The notes under the pieces: model-generated
The model's database searches: none
What the model was told of the DNA's origin: nothing
What the model saw: the letters and a program-made list of their open reading frames with translations, nothing else
Assembly (NCBI RefSeq): GCF_022095695.1
Contig: NZ_JAIFZM010000005.1
Coordinates: 1 to 64,000, forward strand
Length of the DNA stretch: 64,000 nucleotides
Source: Oceanobacillus jordanicus
GTDB lineage: Bacteria > Bacillota > Bacilli > Bacillales > Amphibacillaceae
Reading direction: 5' to 3'
Shown: positions 1 to 9,093 of the stretch, piece after piece
Layout of the letters: each line of letters begins with the position of its first letter
Numbering within the stretch: the stretch's first letter is position 1
Position numbers and translations under genes: made by a program

Positions 1-39
1 CCGGTTGAGCTTTTTATTTATAAACAAATGTAGAGTAGA

Positions 40-306
40 TTATCTTGTTTGAAAACTATCATACCCATAGTCTTCCATGGTTTCAATCTCCATGTGTTCT
101 ACGTTAATGAACTTATTTAAACCTTCATCAAGTTGTTCGATATAGGTATTTAGCTGTTCTTCTTTCCCTTCAACTTCAAGTTCTACCGTACCATCATTAT
201 TATTCTGAACCCAACCATATAGGTTCATTTCTTTTGCCCTCATCTGTGCTGAATTCCTAAAACCTACACCTTGCACTCGTCCACTAATATTTAGATGCTT
301 TCTCAT
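40..306 (-). CDS. acyP: Acylphosphatase
   Basis: This 88-residue protein has the length and fold signature of acylphosphatase, a small cytosolic enzyme that hydrolyses acyl phosphates such as acetyl phosphate. The signature GRVQGVGFR lies at residues 9-17, placing the phosphate-binding arginine at Arg17, and the catalytic asparagine is probably Asn35 in the following GWVQNN segment. An ATG preceded by gaggtg supports the start. The gene stands alone, divergent from the oxidoreductase gene that begins at 422. Its cellular substrate is not settled in any bacterium, so only the reaction is assigned. Confidence 0.93.
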   Translation of the reverse strand: MRKHLNISGRVQGVGFRNSAQMRAKEMNLYGWVQNNNDGTVELEVEGKEEQLNTYIEQLDEGLNKFINVEHMEIETMEDYGYDSFQTR

Positions 307-421
307 TATTTCACCTCTCTATTTATTCTAATTACCTGTTTAACTGTTATTAAAACACATATATTCATCTAAAATAGTTCATAATAATGCTAATCTATAG
401 TGTAGAAGAGGAGACAAATTA

Positions 422-1957
422 GTGAGTGAAATTCAACTTCCACAATTTCCAGAGCCTTATTGGCGTGAAATGAAACTACCCACATTTGAAAAATTGACCA
501 CTTCCATAAAAGCTGATGTTGGGATTGTAGGGGGCGGTATTACTGGTATCACTGCAGCCTATTTATTATCCAAACAAAATTTAAAAGTTGTTTTAATCGA
601 TTCTGATGAAATACTTAATGGTACTACAGGTCATACAACAGCCAAAATAACGGCACAACATGGTTTAATCTACGATGAATTTATGAAACATATGGGAGAA
701 GAAAAAACAGCCAAGTATTATCATGCTGCTATAAAGGCGAAGGAATTCATAAAGAATACCATATCAGAAAATAAAATTGATTGTGATTATGAAACCCAAG
801 ATGCCTATGTATACACAAATGATAATAAATATATTATGCAGCTAGAAAATGAAATAAAGGCTTATGAAAACTTAGAAATTAGTAGTGAATATTTATCGGA
901 AATACCTTTAAATCTGCCAATAAAAGCGGCAGTTATGATGAAAGACCAAGCTCAATTCCACCCTTTAAAATACTTAAAGGCACTCGTTCAAGCAAGCAAA
1001 GATAATGGAGTCGAGTTTTATGAGAATACGACAGCTGTTGATATTGAGTATAACAAACACCCAAATATTGTTACAAAAGATGGCCACCGTATCACATGTA
1101 ATCATGTAATTGCTGCATCACATTTCCCATTTTATGATAAGCAAAGCTTTTACTTTGCCAGAATGTACCCTGAACGATCATACGTTCTAGCTATCAACTC
1201 AAAGCTAAAATACCCTGGAGGTATGTATATTAACGCAGAGAGTCCTTCACGATCTGTTAGAAGTACACCAGGGGAGAAGGGAGCCTTATGGTTAATTGGA
1301 GGAGAGAATCACAAAACAGGTCAAGGTGAGTCTGTTATCCATCATTATGAAAAGCTTGAGGATTTTTCATCGAAGCATTTTGAAATGAAGGATATTGCCT
1401 ATCGTTGGTCTGCCCAGGATTTAATCACCATAGATAAAGTACCATATATTGGTGCTGTATCCAAGGGAGAGAGTAATGTTTATGTAGCTACAGGATACAG
1501 AAAATGGGGTATGACGAATGGTACTGCAGCAGCCATGATCCTTGCTGATAAAATAACGGAGACACCGAATGAATATGCGGATATATATGAACCATCGCGG
1601 TTTCAGCCAGATCCATCTGTACGTAAATTTATTGAGATGAATGCAGATGTAGCAAAGCATATGGTAAAGGGTAAATTGGATTTTTCTAATAATGAGCTAG
1701 CACAAATAAAAACAGATGAAGCAATTGTTACTCGAATTAATGGTAAAAGAACTGGGATTTATAAGGATAAAGAGCAAACATTGCATGCTGTAGACACGAC
1801 CTGCACACATTTAGGCTGTGAAGTCGAATGGAATTCTGGTGACCGAAGCTGGGATTGTCCATGTCACGGATCGAGATTTTCTTATGAGGGTAATGTAATG
1901 GAAGGTCCAGCAAAAAAACCTTTAGCTAAAGTAGACATTAAAAGTGAACATGGTTGA
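422..1957 (+). CDS. FAD-dependent oxidoreductase with C-terminal Rieske domain (YhfW-type)
   Basis: The 511-residue protein starts at a GTG eight bases after gaggag. Residues about 32-60 form a Rossmann FAD-binding site (VGIVGGGITGITAAY) typical of the DAO family. The last 80 residues are a Rieske [2Fe-2S] domain with both ligand boxes, CTHLGC and CPCHGS. Bacillus subtilis YhfW has the same arrangement and length; its substrate is unknown. A redox role passing electrons between a flavin and a Rieske cluster is inferred. A close paralog lies on the other strand at 4537-6060, so the pair probably arose by duplication. The gene is monocistronic and ends in a strong terminator. Confidence 0.88.
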   Translation: MSEIQLPQFPEPYWREMKLPTFEKLTTSIKADVGIVGGGITGITAAYLLSKQNLKVVLIDSDEILNGTTGHTTAKITAQHGLIYDEFMKHMGEEKTAKYYHAAIKAKEFIKNTISENKIDCDYETQDAYVYTNDNKYIMQLENEIKAYENLEISSEYLSEIPLNLPIKAAVMMKDQAQFHPLKYLKALVQASKDNGVEFYENTTAVDIEYNKHPNIVTKDGHRITCNHVIAASHFPFYDKQSFYFARMYPERSYVLAINSKLKYPGGMYINAESPSRSVRSTPGEKGALWLIGGENHKTGQGESVIHHYEKLEDFSSKHFEMKDIAYRWSAQDLITIDKVPYIGAVSKGESNVYVATGYRKWGMTNGTAAAMILADKITETPNEYADIYEPSRFQPDPSVRKFIEMNADVAKHMVKGKLDFSNNELAQIKTDEAIVTRINGKRTGIYKDKEQTLHAVDTTCTHLGCEVEWNSGDRSWDCPCHGSRFSYEGNVMEGPAKKPLAKVDIKSEHG

Positions 1958-1980
1958 TTAGAAATAAAAACATAAAAAAA

Positions 1981-2017
1981 CTACACTAAGAAAATTGTTT
2001 CTAGTGTAGTTTTTTTA
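1981..2017 (+). terminator. Rho-independent terminator
   Basis: An 8-bp stem (ctacacta / tagtgtag) with a 13-base loop is followed by seven T residues, 23 bases after the stop codon of the 422-1957 gene. The poly-A run on the left side means that it could also act on the opposite strand. Confidence 0.85.
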
Positions 2018-2270
2018 CAAAATATCTCACTATCTCAAGTATACTTTGATATTAAGATTAGATTTCAGGTTTTTGCTACAACTTCCTATAATATATATTA
2101 TGTAAACCCGAAGATAATAAAAAATTAGTAGTCACCATTTTAGTTAATTCTCTCCCCCAATAAGCTACTGGATTCGAAAAGTTACTTTTTTTCCCGAGAA
2201 AGTCCGGATTAGATTTAGAAATCACCTTGTAATGAATCTTTGTTTTTAACTATTTTCATTACCATCAGGT
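2018..2270. other. Intergenic stretch without recognisable feature
   Basis: Together with the terminator this makes a 313-base gap between two convergent genes. It is AT-rich, and I see no open frame with a ribosome site and no stable hairpin in it. Confidence 0.5.
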
Positions 2271-2933
2271 TTAATAAAACAAATTTAACCCGATTATAAT
2301 AATCATTAAATCTGCACAAATATGTATTATCCATGATGCCCAAATGGTTCTGTTCTTCTCATTAACCAACTGGAAAACCAAACCAATTACCCATAACCCA
2401 ATAAAGCAAATTAAAATTATTTCAGCTGTAAACCACAACATAATCATCGGGATATGGTAGCTTGCAAACAATAACGGACTATATATATAGCCCCATTTAC
2501 GCGGTAAATTAAAGAATATAAACCCTCTAAAGAAATACTCTTCAAGTAAAGAGTTACCAAAAGAAACATAAATCCCGACAAAAATAAAACCAGTTGCTGT
2601 AATGCCGAGTCTATCTGTTAAGTCTTGCTGGATCAGGTTAAGATCAATTTGTGGTAAAAATAACAGATAAGCAGCAAGCACAATTCCTGCTGATGATATG
2701 CCGAGAATCATAACTTTCAGCCATTCTCTCCTTCCCATCTTGGATAATGCAAGCACTTGTTTGAAATGAAAATCCTTAAATAACTTCATATAGACCCATA
2801 CAACGATGAAAAAGAAGCTTATTTTACAGACAGTCTTTATAACATAATTAATCTCTATTCCATGCTCTATAAATGCCAATACAGCACAGGTAAAGAAACT
2901 ACTTAACAAAATATAGGTTGTTTTTTTAATCAT
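2271..2933 (-). CDS. CPBP-family intramembrane metalloprotease
   Basis: This 220-residue, strongly hydrophobic protein has about six to seven predicted membrane helices. It carries the three conserved motifs of the CPBP (CAAX protease/bacteriocin-processing) family: EEYFFRG near residue 129, a histidine in FASYHIPM near residue 156, and HICAD near residue 203. These supply the Glu and His residues of the membrane-embedded active site. Family members process or degrade membrane-associated peptides, and some protect against bacteriocins. No bacteriocin or peptide gene lies beside it, so the substrate is unknown. It is transcribed alone toward the 422-1957 gene. Confidence 0.85.
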   Translation of the reverse strand: MIKKTTYILLSSFFTCAVLAFIEHGIEINYVIKTVCKISFFFIVVWVYMKLFKDFHFKQVLALSKMGRREWLKVMILGISSAGIVLAAYLLFLPQIDLNLIQQDLTDRLGITATGFIFVGIYVSFGNSLLEEYFFRGFIFFNLPRKWGYIYSPLLFASYHIPMIMLWFTAEIILICFIGLWVIGLVFQLVNEKNRTIWASWIIHICADLMIIIIGLNLFY

Positions 2934-3026
2934 GTTCTCCCCCCTTACTTTCAGAATGCTATAAATAGTAACTTTAAAAGACTACTTTTATTTTAACATA
3001 AGAAATATTCAAATGAGTTTACCAAT

Positions 3027-3061
3027 AAAAAAGCCTGCTTCCCAAGGGATACAGGCTTTTT
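3027..3061 (-). terminator. Bidirectional-looking terminator after cysK
   Basis: The arms aaaaaagcctg and caggctttttt enclose a 14-base loop. On the minus strand the T-run falls after the hairpin, 60 bases past the cysK stop codon. Confidence 0.8.
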
Positions 3062-3123
3062 ACCAATATAGAAATAGACTAAGGTTTTACGTTATTGAGA
3101 CTTTTTTTAGGAGATTTGGAAAA

Positions 3124-4053
3124 CTAAGCATCATTACCCTCAAACAGATTCATACTTAAGTACCTTTCTCCTGTATCAGGAGCTATACATACGACACGTT
3201 TCCCTTTTCCTAATCGAACTGCTTCCTCTATGGCAGCTGCGACTGCAGCCGCTCCTGATAGTCCAATGAAGATACCTTCTTGTTGAGGTAACCTTTTATA
3301 CATGGAAACTGCAGTTTCGTCTTCAATTTGAACAATTTCATCATATATAGATGTATTTAAAATATCGGGTACAAATCCTGGGCTTGTTCCCACCAGTTTA
3401 TGACTCCCTGGCTCGCCACCAGAAAGAACAGGAGAGCCTTTTGGTTCAACTACGGTTATTTTTAATTCTGGTAATTTCTCTTTTAACATTTCTCCAGTGC
3501 CCGTTACCGTTCCACCTGTCCCTGCGGTGCATACAAATGCGTCAAGCTTTCCATCCATCTGTTTGAGAATTTCAGGGGCTGTTGTCACACGATGCACGTC
3601 AGGATTGGCTACATTTTCAAATTGCTGAGGTATAAAACTGTTCGGTATATCCTTTTGTATCTCCAACGCTTTTTGAATTGCACCTGGCATTTTCTCTTTG
3701 CTCGGTGTTAACACTACTTGTGCTCCAAAAGCTTGTAGAAGGTTTCTTCTTTCCTGTGTGCTATTGTCAGGCATAACAAGAATCGCTTTATAGCCCTTGG
3801 CAGCAGCATTCATTGCTAGGCCAATTCCGGTGTTCCCACTTGTTGGTTCAATAATCGTGTCCCCTGGTTTAATGAACCCTTTTTCTTCTGCTACTCTAAT
3901 CATATTATAAGCTGCTCTGTCTTTAACACTTTTACTCGGATTAAACATTTCCATCTTTATATATACATCTGCTGCATTCTCTGGAACGAGTCGATTTAAC
4001 TTTACCATTGGTGTTTCGCCAATTAATTCTGTTATATTTTGAACAACCTTCAT
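3124..4053 (-). CDS. cysK: Cysteine synthase (O-acetylserine sulfhydrylase)
   Basis: The 309-residue protein is a pyridoxal-phosphate fold type II enzyme that replaces the acetyl group of O-acetylserine with sulfide to make cysteine. The PLP lysine is Lys44 in the motif PSKSVKDRAA; the substrate-binding loop TSGNTG is at about residues 70-75 and the phosphate-binding glycine loop GTGGT near 177-181. It matches the usual length for CysK (about 308 residues). It is a single-gene unit with its own terminator. I saw no T-box or S-box leader upstream, so control by a CymR-type repressor is possible but not shown by the sequence. Confidence 0.93.
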   Translation of the reverse strand: MKVVQNITELIGETPMVKLNRLVPENAADVYIKMEMFNPSKSVKDRAAYNMIRVAEEKGFIKPGDTIIEPTSGNTGIGLAMNAAAKGYKAILVMPDNSTQERRNLLQAFGAQVVLTPSKEKMPGAIQKALEIQKDIPNSFIPQQFENVANPDVHRVTTAPEILKQMDGKLDAFVCTAGTGGTVTGTGEMLKEKLPELKITVVEPKGSPVLSGGEPGSHKLVGTSPGFVPDILNTSIYDEIVQIEDETAVSMYKRLPQQEGIFIGLSGAAAVAAAIEEAVRLGKGKRVVCIAPDTGERYLSMNLFEGNDA

Positions 4054-4266
4054 ATAGATAACCTACCTTTTCGCACTCTCTTTTGTATTTCGATCATATC
4101 ACCTTAAAGTTATGACAAACAAGTAAACTGCACAAGATAAATTGGTATTAATTGGTAGTGTGATGAAATGTATAGGAATTGCATAAAGGGTTAAAATAAT
4201 TTTTGTAATTGTTATGTGGCCTGCAAAAAGTAAACCACATATAAAAAAATAAAAGGAGTGTTAGCG

Positions 4267-4434
4267 ATGAGCAATAATAACAACAACAATCGTCAGAACA
4301 ACCGCAATAACAACCGTAATGAGAACAACAATAACAATAACAATAACAATAACAACAACCAGGATATTAACAACGTTGAATTTGCGAATGAATTCCTAGA
4401 CGATAACAACAATAACAACAACCGCAACAAATAA
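4267..4434 (+). CDS. Asn-rich microprotein (55 residues)
   Basis: An ATG nine bases after aaaggag opens a frame of 55 codons that is more than half asparagine, with scattered Arg and Gln. One non-repetitive stretch near residues 34-44 reads NNVEFANEFLDD. A rho-independent terminator begins ten bases after the stop, so the unit looks like a real gene and not a random aac/aat repeat. Very hydrophilic, low-complexity proteins of this kind occur among spore proteins of Bacilli; the EFANE core is faintly like the EFASE repeat of gamma-type small acid-soluble spore proteins, but that link is only a guess. A 7-bp inverted repeat (4213-4219 with 4235-4241) lies in the leader. Confidence 0.7.
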   Translation: MSNNNNNNRQNNRNNNRNENNNNNNNNNNNNQDINNVEFANEFLDDNNNNNNRNK

Positions 4435-4443
4435 ATTAACCTC

Positions 4444-4477
4444 AAAAAAGCTGCTTCCATTATGAAGCAGCTTTTTT
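4444..4477 (+). terminator. Rho-independent terminator
   Basis: The stem gctgcttc / gaagcagc is flanked by six A and six T residues. It lies between the convergent Asn-rich microprotein gene and the 4537-6060 gene and can serve both strands. Confidence 0.85.
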
Positions 4478-4536
4478 GTCACCAACTCAGTATAAATAGC
4501 TATAGAGTCAACGAAACATCGTAAATTAACATTCTT

Positions 4537-6060
4537 CTACTCATTTAAAGTCTTTAGCGACTCCACAGCAGGACCTTCAATTACATCACCTGTTCCACTA
4601 AAACGTGATCCGTGGCATGGACAATCCCATGTATTATCACCGTCGTTCCATTGGACACCACAACCGAGATGCGTACAAGTAAGATCAACATAATGTAAGT
4701 TGCCATTTTCATCTTTATAGGCTCCTACCTCTTCGCCGTCTCGCTTGGTGATCATCCCTTGATTATTTGACAGTTCTTTCGGATTATTCTTTTCACTGGC
4801 ATCATCATAGTGATTAGGGTTTTCTTCCTGCGGTTCTATCGAGGTCCTTTCCTGAATGTTTCTTTCAGGAGAAAATATAGCTTGATAAGGATTGTCTTTT
4901 TCAAGAATGGTGTCAGTAAGAATTTTTGCACCAGTAGCAGAAATGGCCAGCCCCCACTTGCTTAACCCTGTTACTACATAAACATTAGGTTGATCTTCTG
5001 AAAGTGTGCCGATAAATGGGAGTCTGTCTTCTGAAATATAGTCATGGGCGGACCAGCGATTTATAATCTCTTTTACTTCAAACAGCTCCTTAGCAAAAGA
5101 TTCTAGCTCTTTGTATCGCTCTGAGGAAGACTTTCCATCACCAGTCGAATGACTTTCTCCACCAACTAATACAACCCTTCCTGTTTTACTATCTAAACCA
5201 CGTAACGTCCGTTTTGGTAAGTCTGCATTAATGTATAATCCGTCTGGGAATTCATCCTCTGTTTTAACAGCAAGTGCATAAGAGCTCTCTGGATTATTTT
5301 GTTTTGAAAAGAATTTACTTTCAGGTTCTATAATGGGTAAATGTGTTGCCTGTACCACTTGGCTAGCTGTTACTTTTAACCCACTTTCTGTCGTACATTC
5401 TGTCTTATTGGCTTTTTCGGTAATGTCTATTACCCTTGTCTGATCATATACTTTACCACCAAGGTTTACAAACTCTTCTAACAGCCCAGCTAAAAACTTA
5501 ACCGGATGAAATTGTGCCTGATTACGCATCATAATTGCCGCTTCTACATCCATATTTAATGGAAGGTCTTCAACAAACTCGCCTTCAATTCCCAGTTTTT
5601 CGTAGGCTTCTGCCTCTTTTGAAATTTTGCTGCGGTTTTCTGCCTTTTGAGTAAAAACAAAAGCTTCTCTTTCTTCGAGTTCACAATCAATACCAAATTT
5701 GTCGGCAAGTTCCTTAATAGAGGCAATCCCTTCCATATTCGCTTGATAGAACAGTTTAGCTGTTTCTTGTCCGTAACGATTTATTAATTCGTCATAAATG
5801 AGATTATGCTGTGCAGTTAGTTTTGCTGTAGTAAAACCGCTCGTACCACTAAATAATTCACGTGCTTCAAGCAGTGCTACTTCTTTCCCTGCCTTGGCAA
5901 GCTGATAAGCAGTCATCACACCAGCTATTCCTGCTCCGACTACTACCGTATCCACATGAAGATCATTTTTCAGCTCACCATATGAAGGAACTTTTCCTGT
6001 GTCTCTCCAGTAGGACTCGTTTGCTTTAGGTAAAATAGATGTCGTCTCATTTTGTCTCAA
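4537..6060 (-). CDS. FAD-dependent oxidoreductase with C-terminal Rieske domain, second copy (YhfW-type)
   Basis: This 507-residue paralog of the 422-1957 product has the same order of parts: a Rossmann motif VVVGAGIAGVMTAY near residues 40-53, the shared SGFTTAKLTAQHNLIYDE segment, and a C-terminal Rieske domain with CTHLGC and CPCHGS. The linker before the Rieske domain (about residues 400-435) is longer and more acidic and Asn-rich than in the other copy. The substrate is unknown. The gene is transcribed alone. Having two diverged copies within 4 kb, separated by cysK, suggests an old local duplication with possible division of labour. Confidence 0.88.
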   Translation of the reverse strand: MRQNETTSILPKANESYWRDTGKVPSYGELKNDLHVDTVVVGAGIAGVMTAYQLAKAGKEVALLEARELFSGTSGFTTAKLTAQHNLIYDELINRYGQETAKLFYQANMEGIASIKELADKFGIDCELEEREAFVFTQKAENRSKISKEAEAYEKLGIEGEFVEDLPLNMDVEAAIMMRNQAQFHPVKFLAGLLEEFVNLGGKVYDQTRVIDITEKANKTECTTESGLKVTASQVVQATHLPIIEPESKFFSKQNNPESSYALAVKTEDEFPDGLYINADLPKRTLRGLDSKTGRVVLVGGESHSTGDGKSSSERYKELESFAKELFEVKEIINRWSAHDYISEDRLPFIGTLSEDQPNVYVVTGLSKWGLAISATGAKILTDTILEKDNPYQAIFSPERNIQERTSIEPQEENPNHYDDASEKNNPKELSNNQGMITKRDGEEVGAYKDENGNLHYVDLTCTHLGCGVQWNDGDNTWDCPCHGSRFSGTGDVIEGPAVESLKTLNE

Positions 6061-6140
6061 TGTTATACCTCCAGGTTAAACTTTGATTATGTTATTCTAA
6101 TAACCTGAATTAGCAAGGTGTAAACACTAAGTCAGAACTT

Positions 6141-6959
6141 CTAATTTAATAAATGGTTTATATGAGACCGAATTCGTGCAACATAGGATGGTGATAGAAT
6201 GTCTGCAGCTCCCCGTAATATTTCGTTTGCATATCTTTCAGTAGGCTTCGTTTCCTTATCCTTTTCTACGCTAACAAAGGTTAGGCCCTCTACTTCCTCC
6301 CCGTAATTTAAGGTTAGCTTTATAATCGTCGGGCGGTATCTTTTAGAATACACTCCTTCTCGCTTATATAAATAATCAATCGCTTCTAAAGGTACTTTAT
6401 AGACCACTCCTTCCACCTTTTCCATTTGGGATACAATAATATCTGCTTTCCCGCCATCTTCACTGGATCTCGTAAAGCGAAATCCATAATTTTCAACGAC
6501 CCCTTTTCCAGCAATAGATGTAAAGTATTGATCGACGTTTGCCATTTTAAATCGATTATCATCCATACATGATCCATATGCAAAGTAGTAAAGCGTTTCA
6601 TTTTTTAAGTAACGGTATACTTTCCAGTCTCCAAATGGTACTTCTTCCAATTTATCTTCAATGTCTGCTTTTTCTTTATAAATAAATGCTTCATACTGAT
6701 CATTTGTTGATGACAATACAGAAACGGTAGACCGGGAACAATTTAGTTGATTATCTAGTTCTACTAGCTTTTCATCGTTAATCTCGACTAGATCCCCATA
6801 TGTTAACGCTTCGGGATCCTCCACTAAATAAGGCACTCCATTCCAGTCAAAGAGTTTACCTCTTATCCAGACTTGTTCATCTATGCTAGTCGAACCTTTT
6901 CTTAGTACTTCCGCTTTTTCACCTATTCTTAGATCGCCATAAATAAATAATAAATGCAT
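6141..6959 (-). CDS. ykqA: Double gamma-glutamylcyclotransferase-like protein
   Basis: The 272-residue protein contains two gamma-glutamylcyclotransferase/AIG2-like modules. The first starts at residue 1 with LLFIYGDLR and the second near residue 133 with YYFAYGSCMDD; the aromatic-YGS/YGD loop is the ligand-binding signature of the family. The same duplicated layout and length are found in Bacillus subtilis YkqA. Single-domain relatives cyclise gamma-glutamyl amines to 5-oxoproline, but the activity of the two-domain Bacillus type has not been established to my knowledge. It is not in an operon. Confidence 0.8.
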   Translation of the reverse strand: MHLLFIYGDLRIGEKAEVLRKGSTSIDEQVWIRGKLFDWNGVPYLVEDPEALTYGDLVEINDEKLVELDNQLNCSRSTVSVLSSTNDQYEAFIYKEKADIEDKLEEVPFGDWKVYRYLKNETLYYFAYGSCMDDNRFKMANVDQYFTSIAGKGVVENYGFRFTRSSEDGGKADIIVSQMEKVEGVVYKVPLEAIDYLYKREGVYSKRYRPTIIKLTLNYGEEVEGLTFVSVEKDKETKPTERYANEILRGAADILSPSYVARIRSHINHLLN

Positions 6960-7086
6960 ATGAACTCCCCTTTCTGTTTTCTATACCTTATGAAGGTTCC
7001 TATAAAACTAAAGACATAAGGGTATAGATTCTTTACCTTAGATAAAAATAAGATAAACCTCAATACAAATTAGGAGTATGATAAAT

Positions 7087-8220
7087 ATGAAAGCCGTAAC
7101 ATATCAAGGAAAGTATGCCGTTGCTGTTAAGAAAGTCCCTTTTCCCACAATACAGGATTCAGAAGATGTAATTATTCGAGTTACTTCTACTGCTATCTGT
7201 GGGTCTGATCTTCATTTATATCAAGGAAATTTCCCATTACCTATTGGCTATACTATTGGTCATGAACCGATGGGGATTGTAGAGGAAGTTGGTCCTGATG
7301 TAACGAAAGTAAAAAAGGGTGACCGGGTCGTTATCCCCTTTACGGTAGCCTGTGGCTCATGTCCCTACTGTACGAATCATCAGGAGAGTCAGTGTGACAA
7401 CTCCAACCCACACTATGATTCAGGAGGATATTTTGGTTACTCCGAAAAATTCGGTGACTTTCCTGGTGGGCAAGCGGAATATTTACGCGTCCCTTATGGA
7501 AATTATACCCCCTTTTTAATACCAGAGGATTGTGAGTTAGAAGATGAGCAATTGCTTTTCTTATCCGATGTCCTTCCTACAGCATATTGGAGTGTGGAGC
7601 ATGCCGGTGTCAAACAGGGGGATACAGTTATTGTCCTTGGTTGTGGACCTATTGGATTAATGGCACAGAAATTCGCCTGGCAAAAAGGTGCAGAGCGTGT
7701 AATTGCTATTGACTATTTTGATTATCGTCTTCAACATTCTAAGCAGACAAACAAGACGGAGATCTTTGACTTTACGAAGTATGATGATATGGGTGAAACA
7801 TTAAAAGAGTTAACAAAGGGTGGAGCTGACGTTGTAATCGATTGTGTAGGGATGGATGGAAAGAAGTCAGCTTTAGAATTTGCTGAGCAAAAGTTAAAGC
7901 TTCAAGGTGGCACATTAGGTCCAATTCAAATTGCTACAAAAGCGGTTAAAAAATGGGGTACGGTGCAATTGACAGGGGTATATGGAGGGCTCTACAATAT
8001 GTTTCCATTGGGGCCATTCTTCACAAGAAATATTACCCTAAAAATGGGGCAAGCCCCTGCACGAAGTTATATGCAGGAGCTTTACCGACAGATTACAGCT
8101 AATGAAATTGATCCAACTGATATTATCACCCATAAGCTTCCCCTAGATGACGCAGCAGAAGGATATAAGTTATTCCAAAATAAAGAAGATGACTGTATAA
8201 AAGTCATCTTAAAACCATAA
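7087..8220 (+). CDS. Zinc-dependent alcohol dehydrogenase (medium-chain family)
   Basis: The protein is a 377-residue medium-chain dehydrogenase. Residues near 35-42 (AICGSDLH) and 58-66 (GHEPMGIVE) hold the catalytic zinc ligands, and the structural-zinc cysteines lie in CGSCPYCTNHQESQC. The NAD site is GCGPIGLMA near residue 190. I place the start at ATG 7087 (MKAVTYQ, as usual in this family) because the aggag at 7072-7076 is ten bases away; the upstream ATG at 7078 lies only one base from it. The family resembles B. subtilis AdhB and glutathione-dependent formaldehyde dehydrogenases, but the substrate cannot be read from the sequence. It converges on ypcP with a three-base gap. Confidence 0.85.
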   Translation: MKAVTYQGKYAVAVKKVPFPTIQDSEDVIIRVTSTAICGSDLHLYQGNFPLPIGYTIGHEPMGIVEEVGPDVTKVKKGDRVVIPFTVACGSCPYCTNHQESQCDNSNPHYDSGGYFGYSEKFGDFPGGQAEYLRVPYGNYTPFLIPEDCELEDEQLLFLSDVLPTAYWSVEHAGVKQGDTVIVLGCGPIGLMAQKFAWQKGAERVIAIDYFDYRLQHSKQTNKTEIFDFTKYDDMGETLKELTKGGADVVIDCVGMDGKKSALEFAEQKLKLQGGTLGPIQIATKAVKKWGTVQLTGVYGGLYNMFPLGPFFTRNITLKMGQAPARSYMQELYRQITANEIDPTDIITHKLPLDDAAEGYKLFQNKEDDCIKVILKP

Positions 8221-8223
8221 TTC

Positions 8224-9090
8224 TTAAATTAATTTGGCGAGATTTTTAAACTCCAGCTCGTCAAATTTTTTCTGTATCTTCTCTTTATCATAAATCCATA
8301 AGGCCCCGTCTAGTTCGCAAGTAACAGGCACATCACATTTAATTTCTGCGAGGGTTCTTGATAGGTGTAGCATATCTAAGTTCGCTTTAATTTTAGTTTG
8401 TACACCTTGTGGCAGGGAGTCTATATTAACAAGCAGTTCGTCTATTGTTCCGTGCTCTTTTATAAGCTTTAGTGCCGTTTTCTCCCCAATCCCTTTTACA
8501 CCAGGATAGTTATCAGAGGCGTCTCCCATTAATCCTTTTAAATCTATGACCTGTCTTGGGGTAATTCCTTTCTTCTCATAAAAGTTTTCATTTGTGAAGA
8601 CCTCATAATTTCCTTGACCTTTTCGCATGATTGCAACTTGGATATGCTCCTCTACAAGCTGTAAGATATCTTGATCGCCTGTAAGGATCGTCACGTCATT
8701 CTCTTGAGCATATGTTCTGGCTAATGTTCCAATGCAATCATCCGCTTCAAAGTTTTCTAATCCGATGTTTGGCATATCAAATGCCTCGACAACTTCTTTT
8801 ACTAGGTCAAATTGTGGGATCAATTCTACTGGTGGAGCATCACGGTTAGCTTTATATCCTTCATACATGTCAGTACGGAAAGTCTTACTCCCCATATCCC
8901 AGCAACATACTACATGGGTTGGTTTGAATGTTTTTACGGCATCCAGAAAATAACGCATAAATTGGTAAACACCATTCGTGGGGATGCCTTGCTTTGTAAT
9001 CATAAAGTTACCCCTGAAGGAAGTAGCAAAGAATCCTCTAAATAGGAGTGCCATTCCATCGACGAGTAATACTTGTTTTCTATCCATCAT
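8224..9090 (-). CDS. ypcP: 5'-3' exonuclease of the PolI N-domain type
   Basis: The 288-residue protein is a free-standing relative of the 5'-nuclease domain of DNA polymerase I. Acidic metal-binding residues occur in LLVDGMALL near residue 10, ENFEADDCIGTLA near 110-122 and LTGDQDILQLV near 138-148, followed by a helix-hairpin-helix segment (LMGDASDNYPGVKGIGEKTA) near 193-212. Such enzymes remove flaps and RNA primers, and B. subtilis YpcP has this length. Only three bases separate it from the upstream dynA gene, so the two are co-transcribed; ypcP also neighbours dynA in B. subtilis. Confidence 0.92.
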   Translation of the reverse strand: MMDRKQVLLVDGMALLFRGFFATSFRGNFMITKQGIPTNGVYQFMRYFLDAVKTFKPTHVVCCWDMGSKTFRTDMYEGYKANRDAPPVELIPQFDLVKEVVEAFDMPNIGLENFEADDCIGTLARTYAQENDVTILTGDQDILQLVEEHIQVAIMRKGQGNYEVFTNENFYEKKGITPRQVIDLKGLMGDASDNYPGVKGIGEKTALKLIKEHGTIDELLVNIDSLPQGVQTKIKANLDMLHLSRTLAEIKCDVPVTCELDGALWIYDKEKIQKKFDELEFKNLAKLI

Positions 9091-9093
9091 TTC

